Assembly: GCA_902470455.1 (NCBI GenBank)
Contig: CABRGI010000017.1
Location: forward strand, 1-9,530
Length of the DNA stretch: 9,530 bases
Direction: 5' to 3'
From: an uncultured Parvimonas sp.
GTDB taxonomy: Bacteria; Bacillota; Clostridia; Tissierellales; Peptoniphilaceae
The notes below the pieces were generated by a model, which made no database searches, was not told the origin of the DNA, and worked only from the letters and a program-made list of their open reading frames with translations. This document shows positions 6,134-9,530 of this stretch, piece after piece (within the stretch, counting starts at the first letter, position 1; the number at the start of each line of letters is the position of its first letter). The position numbers were made by a program, and so were the translations under genes.

Positions 6134-7423
6134 TTAATTTGATTTCTTAATTTTTCTTAATTTGAAATAATGCCCCAACAATATCCAAACACTAATTATT
6201 ACTAACATAATTTGTGGAATTAGTGTTTCAGCTCTATCATAAATATTCAAAATCGGAATTGTCCAACCTTGCATTGCAGGAATAATCGTTGAACCTGATA
6301 TAACTCCTGCCTCTGTCAATTCAATAACCCCTTTTCCCATAAATGATATACACATTAAATATAACAATATGCTTGTAAATAAGAAAAATGGTTTTAATGG
6401 TAATTTAACTGAAGTAAATCTAAAAAGTAAAAATATAATTACTAATACAACTGAAGCTGCAACAAGTCCTCCCATAGGATATAAAATTTTACTTCCTCCT
6501 GAAAATGAAGCTTTATAAAATAATATAAGTTCCGCTCCCTCTCTCAATACCGCTAAGAAAGCAGCAAAAACCAAAGTCCACTTACTTCTGTTATCTATTG
6601 ATTTTTGAACTTTAGATTGAATATAATTTTCCCATGCTTCTTCTTCAGATTTAGATAAAATCCAGTTACTAACATAGAATAAAACAATAACCGCTAAAAA
6701 CATAGTCCAGCCTTCAAGTAGTTCCTGTCCAACTCCTCCTAATAAATAGTTTATTATTATGGCTAAACCAAAACTACATACAACGGCAGCACCCATTCCC
6801 AAATAAACTGACTTACAAAGATGCTTATTCCCTGTTTTAACAAGATAAGCAATAATTGCAACACAAACAAGAATTGCTTCCAATCCCTCTCTAAGCATCA
6901 ATCCGAATGATGTTAAAAAATCTTGGATATTTTTAGCTTTCTCATCTCCCTGTTTAATTTCAGTATCTCCAAATACAGCTTTACCTTCCGAATCCGGTGC
7001 ATTTTTTGAAATTACTTTATCCAAAACAAGTGCATCTCTATAAACTTTCATATCAAGTTCATCTATTGATGCCTTAATTTTTTCAACAGAATCACTTGTA
7101 TTTCCTAAAAAAGTATGCTTAATTTCTCTAAATGCCGCCTCAATTTCATTTACTCTACTATTAGAAATTGCAACCATAACATTTTTTTCAAAACCTTGAA
7201 CTTCATAATAATCAAAATATGCAGAATCCATTGCCTTGTAAGCACTTTTGAAATCTTTTTTATCAGCATACTCTTTTGCTTCTGTAAATTTTATATGCAT
7301 ATCTTTAGCAACTTCTTGCCAATTTGAATACTTTTTCTTTTCAACTTTGGCATCAACGTTTCCAATATTACATACAAATAAAACACTACAAATTATTAGA
7401 AAAAAAGATAATATTTTTTTTAT
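6134..7423 (-). CDS. FTR1-family iron permease with N-terminal extracytoplasmic domain, apparent ATA start
   Basis: A 429-residue permease if begun at the ATA at 7423. It has a signal peptide (residues 1-25, ending NVDA), an extracytoplasmic helical domain (about 30-165, Lys/Asp/Glu-rich), and seven membrane helices (about 172-196, 204-229, 239-255, 282-304, 315-336, 345-363, 405-421). The two FTR1 iron-transport motifs are present: REGLE at 178-182 and REGAE at 294-298. It should import iron delivered by P19. GGGAGGTG (7431-7438) is spaced 7 bases before the ATA, and the codons that follow (AAA AAA ATA) give a textbook signal peptide. The first in-frame ATG, at 7300, lacks a ribosome site and would delete the signal peptide, and no ATG, GTG or TTG occurs in frame between them. 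Either ATA is used as start or an ATG was mutated. First gene of the operon, under the promoter at 7548-7576. Confidence 0.9.
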   Translation of the reverse strand: MKKILSFFLIICSVLFVCNIGNVDAKVEKKKYSNWQEVAKDMHIKFTEAKEYADKKDFKSAYKAMDSAYFDYYEVQGFEKNVMVAISNSRVNEIEAAFREIKHTFLGNTSDSVEKIKASIDELDMKVYRDALVLDKVISKNAPDSEGKAVFGDTEIKQGDEKAKNIQDFLTSFGLMLREGLEAILVCVAIIAYLVKTGNKHLCKSVYLGMGAAVVCSFGLAIIINYLLGGVGQELLEGWTMFLAVIVLFYVSNWILSKSEEEAWENYIQSKVQKSIDNRSKWTLVFAAFLAVLREGAELILFYKASFSGGSKILYPMGGLVAASVVLVIIFLLFRFTSVKLPLKPFFLFTSILLYLMCISFMGKGVIELTEAGVISGSTIIPAMQGWTIPILNIYDRAETLIPQIMLVIISVWILLGHYFKLRKIKKSN

Positions 7424-7429
7424 AACTTA

Positions 7430-7438
7430 GCACCTCCC
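7430..7438 (-). promoter_or_regulatory. Ribosome binding site that decides the FTR1 start
   Basis: GGGAGGTG on the minus strand is a near-perfect anti-16S match. Counting seven bases downstream lands on ATA at 7421-7423, with no ATG, GTG or TTG at a suitable distance in frame. A GTG overlapping the site (7431-7433) is out of frame with FTR1 and reaches a stop after 15 codons. Confidence 0.75.
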
Positions 7439-7457
7439 TAAAAACAATATATGATAA

Positions 7458-7472
7458 AGATAATATATATCA
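7458..7472 (-). promoter_or_regulatory. Fur-like operator in the FTR1 leader
   Basis: TGATATATATTATCT on the minus strand matches the Fur 7-1-7 pattern TGATAATnATTATCA at 11 of 14 positions. It lies within a longer interrupted palindrome TGATA...TATCA (7452-7472). It shares a 13-base block, GATAATATATATC, in inverted orientation with the site over the promoter. A weaker second promoter (TTAACT at 7488-7493, TATATA at 7464-7469) may overlap it. AT-rich background makes chance matches possible. Confidence 0.42.
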
Positions 7473-7541
7473 CATAAATAGCGAAAAAGTTAAGCACTAA
7501 CCATAAAAAATCAATGCTTTAAACTCAATATTAAATCTATC

Positions 7542-7556
7542 AGATATATATTATCA
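7542..7556 (-). promoter_or_regulatory. Fur-like operator over the FTR1 promoter -10
   Basis: TGATAATATATATCT on the minus strand agrees with the Fur 7-1-7 pattern at 11 of 14 positions and covers the -10 hexamer completely, the standard position for a metal-dependent repressor. Repression when iron is plentiful would suit the downstream uptake operon. The regulator itself is not in the window. Confidence 0.5.
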
Positions 7557-7576
7557 TATTCAATAAAAAATTTCAA
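7548..7576 (-). promoter_or_regulatory. Sigma-A type promoter of the iron operon
   Basis: Minus strand: -35 TTGAAA (7571-7576), a 17-base spacer, -10 TAATAT (7548-7553), preceded by TGA giving an extended -10. The transcript should begin near 7541, leaving a leader of about 118 bases before the FTR1 start at 7423. This is the clearest promoter in the window. Confidence 0.68.
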
Positions 7577-7679
7577 GAAATTAATAAAAATTTTCATTGT
7601 TAATAAAAACCTTTTAAAAAATTTTATTCATATAAAGATAAATGATAGATTACTATTTTAAAGCAAATTATCATTTCAC

Positions 7680-7784
7680 AAAAAAGCCCATTGCATTTTT
7701 TTACTTTACAATAGTCTTTTTTTATTTTGAAACAATAACGTTCCCAATAACCACCCGATGCAAAGCATCATAGAATGCTGGGCT
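7680..7784 (-). terminator. Long-range stem with T-tract after the haem reductase gene
   Basis: On the minus strand AGCCCAGCATT (7774-7784) can pair with AATGC-AA-TGGGCT (7685-7697), 11 bp with a two-base bulge, and the distal arm is followed by TTTTTT (7680-7685). The enclosed segment of about 75 bases contains its own hairpin (7757-7769). This may be the 3' end and terminator of the upstream two-gene transcript, or a small RNA. The large enclosed loop makes ordinary intrinsic termination less certain. Confidence 0.4.
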
Positions 7785-7791
7785 CTTATTT
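7734..7791 (+). other. Structured element (copy 2), related to 6055-6118
   Basis: On the plus strand this reads AATAAC, GTTCCC, TAACC, ACCCGATG, a hairpin GATGC-AAA-GCATC (7757-7769), TGGGCTC, TTATTT. The ordered blocks match copy 1 on the minus strand. The inner hairpin is retained with wobble pairs changed to Watson-Crick pairs, which suggests that the folded RNA or DNA form is what matters. It overlaps the stop codon of the haem reductase gene. Confidence 0.5.
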
Positions 7792-8466
7792 TTGCTTACT
7801 TTTAGTTACAAAATATTTTCTAACCCTAAGAATTGTATATAACATATAAATAACTGTATATAACACTATTGACAGCATATGTTTTTCAGGCTTAATCATA
7901 AATAGAATCATCAAGTGTACATATATTAGATAAAAAAACGGGTATGCTAACTTTTGTAAATTTTTCCAATTTTTAGCTTTCATTTTCTTTCTCACACACT
8001 TGAATGAAGTTATCATAAGCGGTAACATCATTGATATAAGGATTAAACTTATTATAGTTGCCGTCTTAGTATAAACATTCATTTTTGATGCATTTGTAAA
8101 AAATTCTACAAAATATCTTATCCCATATGATACATTATGACAAATCGCTGCAAAACAACCTATAATTGACATTTCACCTCTTATACTCATAAGTTTTCGT
8201 GTATATTTGTTATGAGTTGTAATAACTCCTAAAAACATTACTATCATAAATGTTACTGTTGAAAATATGCCTCTTTTAAAAATATCCATAATATATTTTG
8301 TAAACCAAATTGGCATATTTTTATAAAACTTTGTTTGATAATACAATACAACCGGAATTATTAATATATAAGTCGCCATATAAAATAGAATTGGATACTT
8401 TTTTATAATATTTGCAAATAAAATATAAAATAATGTTATTGTAATTAATCCTACTATTAAATTCAT
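7786..8466 (-). CDS. Ferric-reductase-like / MsrQ-type haem membrane protein
   Basis: A 226-residue integral membrane protein with about six helices (approximately 3-20, 25-43, 66-84, 98-120, 134-155, 173-191, the last followed by a further hydrophobic stretch at 197-215). Family marks are RGEMSIIGCFAAICHN with His110 and KLAYPFFYLIYVH with His184, the pair expected to hold a b-type haem across the membrane. The segment FKCVRKKMKAKNWKNLQ between them is typical of the group. Such proteins pass electrons outward to partners such as MsrP or to ferric iron. No MsrP gene is visible here. The ATG at 8466 follows directly after the TAG of the upstream gene, with AGGAAG as ribosome site inside that gene's last codons, so the two are translationally coupled. 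Its position just upstream of the iron operon, and the FMN lipoprotein within that operon, suggest a shared electron route, which is inference. Confidence 0.82.
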   Translation of the reverse strand: MNLIVGLITITLFYILFANIIKKYPILFYMATYILIIPVVLYYQTKFYKNMPIWFTKYIMDIFKRGIFSTVTFMIVMFLGVITTHNKYTRKLMSIRGEMSIIGCFAAICHNVSYGIRYFVEFFTNASKMNVYTKTATIISLILISMMLPLMITSFKCVRKKMKAKNWKNLQKLAYPFFYLIYVHLMILFMIKPEKHMLSIVLYTVIYMLYTILRVRKYFVTKSKQK

Positions 8467-9530
8467 CTAATCTTCCTTTTTATTAATTTTAAAATTTTGT
8501 TTTTGTACTGAGTCGTCGGATGGTTTTGCTAAATTGTTCGAATCTGTTTCAGATACTTTTTCTTTAGTTGTATATCCTGTTTCAGTAATTTTATTTTCTG
8601 CAGAAGAATTCTCCAATTCATCAACATTTTTAGTTTCTTTTTTTGAATTAATAACTTTTTCTGAATCTTGATTCTTATTGCTTTCTACACTATTTTTTAT
8701 TTCTTTATTTTCTTCCGGATTTTTTTCAGGTTCTTTCCATTCATCAATATTTCTTATTTTTATATTGAAAATTTCAACCAATTTATTTCCACTTTCATAA
8801 TCATTTTTTTGAATTAAATTTTCACAGTAAGCTCCAACTGATAATTTTTTATTCTTAATCAGTGAACTTATAATACTATCATTTTCTATTTCTTTCTTTG
8901 AATCTAAATCTACAACTTTAATTCCAAACAAGTGAAAATCTGAATAAGGTATATTTAAAATAGGTGTTCCGGTAGTTGCCCAATCGGATTCATTTTCCAA
9001 TTTGTTAGACATAAATAATGTTACTTTTAAATCATTTAAATTGAGCTTATCTTGTAAATCATATTGTGTCTTATTTGACATTAATCTGAATATTCTATAT
9101 ACAGGATATGGAACTATTTTAACTGAAATTTCTAATTCAAGTTTAGATCCATCATTAAAGCTTAATTTTATCTTTCCTTTTTGATTTCCTAGTTTCAATC
9201 TGTCCGGTTCTTGTATTACTTCAATACGTGAAATATCTGAAGAACGAGATTTCAATTTTAAATCTCTATTTATAGCAAAGTCTGAAAATGCACCCCATTT
9301 AACTGTTTCCACAAAATTTTCCTTATTTCCATACTTAGGGTCTTTTACTACTACATTTACTATTTCATTTTTTATTTCAGGATATAAAATTTTAAATTCC
9401 TCTGCTTTGTTTGGAGCAGTATCTTTTACTATAACATTTATTGATATATCTTTTGTACTTTTATCTGTAAATTCAAGCCTTACTTTCATTAAAGTACCTG
9501 TCTCATTTACTTCACTTACATTTGCATTTT
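8467..9530 (-). CDS. Secreted or surface protein with Ig-like/Rib-like repeats (3' part, runs off the right edge)
   Basis: The frame is open from base 9530, giving 353 visible residues. An ATG at 9489 exists but has no good ribosome site and cuts through a beta-strand pattern, so the true start lies outside the window. Two strand pairs of the kind 'K-x-x-L-x-F-x-D-x-S-x-x-x-x-x-I-x-V-x-V' (MKVRLEFTDKSTKDISINVI and GKIKLSFNDGSKLELEISVK) are repeats typical of Gram-positive surface proteins. The next part (YDLQDKLNLNDLKVTLFMSN) resembles the 'bacterial Ig-like' group-3 strand motif. The last 90 or so residues are a polar, Lys/Glu/Asn/Ser-rich disordered tail with no LPxTG motif and no membrane helix. 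How it attaches to the cell is therefore unclear from what is visible. It is directly coupled to the haem reductase gene. Confidence 0.75.
   Translation of the reverse strand, partial: NANVSEVNETGTLMKVRLEFTDKSTKDISINVIVKDTAPNKAEEFKILYPEIKNEIVNVVVKDPKYGNKENFVETVKWGAFSDFAINRDLKLKSRSSDISRIEVIQEPDRLKLGNQKGKIKLSFNDGSKLELEISVKIVPYPVYRIFRLMSNKTQYDLQDKLNLNDLKVTLFMSNKLENESDWATTGTPILNIPYSDFHLFGIKVVDLDSKKEIENDSIISSLIKNKKLSVGAYCENLIQKNDYESGNKLVEIFNIKIRNIDEWKEPEKNPEENKEIKNSVESNKNQDSEKVINSKKETKNVDELENSSAENKITETGYTTKEKVSETDSNNLAKPSDDSVQKQNFKINKKED

Larger units (their letters stand above)
7424..7785. other. Gene-free region of about 360 bases between the haem reductase and FTR1 genes
   Basis: No coding frame with a ribosome site is seen on either strand. 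From right to left it holds the structured element (7734-7791), a long-range stem ending in a T6 tract on the minus strand (7680-7784), a very AT-rich stretch without clear signals (about 7577-7679), and then the promoter, two Fur-like sites and the ribosome site of FTR1. Confidence 0.7.

Noticed and set aside
7389..7433. A GTG at 7433 as FTR1 start, joined by a frameshift in the A8 run
   Set aside because: It overlaps the ribosome site itself and needs a one-base deletion. The ATA start explains spacing and signal peptide without any shift.

Overview
The window comes from a very AT-rich, low-GC Gram-positive bacterium. Coding is entirely on the minus strand, ribosome sites are of the AGGAGG type, lysine and isoleucine are abundant, and there are two lipoproteins and a secreted protein with Ig-like repeats. 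A host-associated anaerobe of the Peptoniphilaceae/Tissierellia type, such as Parvimonas, fits best, but the genus is inferred from general character only. No plus-strand gene, tRNA, rRNA, CRISPR array or insertion sequence was found.

Region 1 (about 9530 to 7786, read leftward): the 3' part of a secreted or surface protein with beta-strand repeat domains and a polar low-complexity tail. It abuts, with no intervening base, a small membrane protein of the ferric-reductase-like/MsrQ type (7786-8466).

Region 2 (7785 to 7424): a gene-free stretch of about 350 bases. It holds a structured, repeat-like element, a good sigma-A type promoter (7548-7576) with a Fur-like operator over its -10, and a second Fur-like half-palindrome in the leader.

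Region 3 (7423 to 1): an operon for ferrous/ferric iron uptake. The order is FTR1-type permease, P19 (Tp34-like) iron lipoprotein, an Fe-S/DUF2318 membrane protein split into two frames, two FtsX/MacB-type ABC permeases, their ATPase, an FMN-binding lipoprotein, and the start of a DUF4418 membrane protein running off the left edge. The core matches the p19 iron-uptake cluster known from Campylobacter (FTR1, P19, DUF2318 protein, two permeases, ATPase). Here the thioredoxin-like genes of that cluster are replaced by a predicted flavinylated lipoprotein and DUF4418.

Likely cooperation: P19 captures iron outside the membrane, FTR1 moves it inward, and the DUF2318 protein, ABC unit, FMN lipoprotein and possibly the adjacent haem reductase supply redox or assembly functions. 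Three points deserve attention. FTR1 appears to start with ATA instead of ATG. The DUF2318 gene is broken by a -1 shift located exactly on a U-UUU-UUA slippery heptamer. Two related hairpin-containing elements (6055-6118 and 7734-7791) match no RNA family I recognise.
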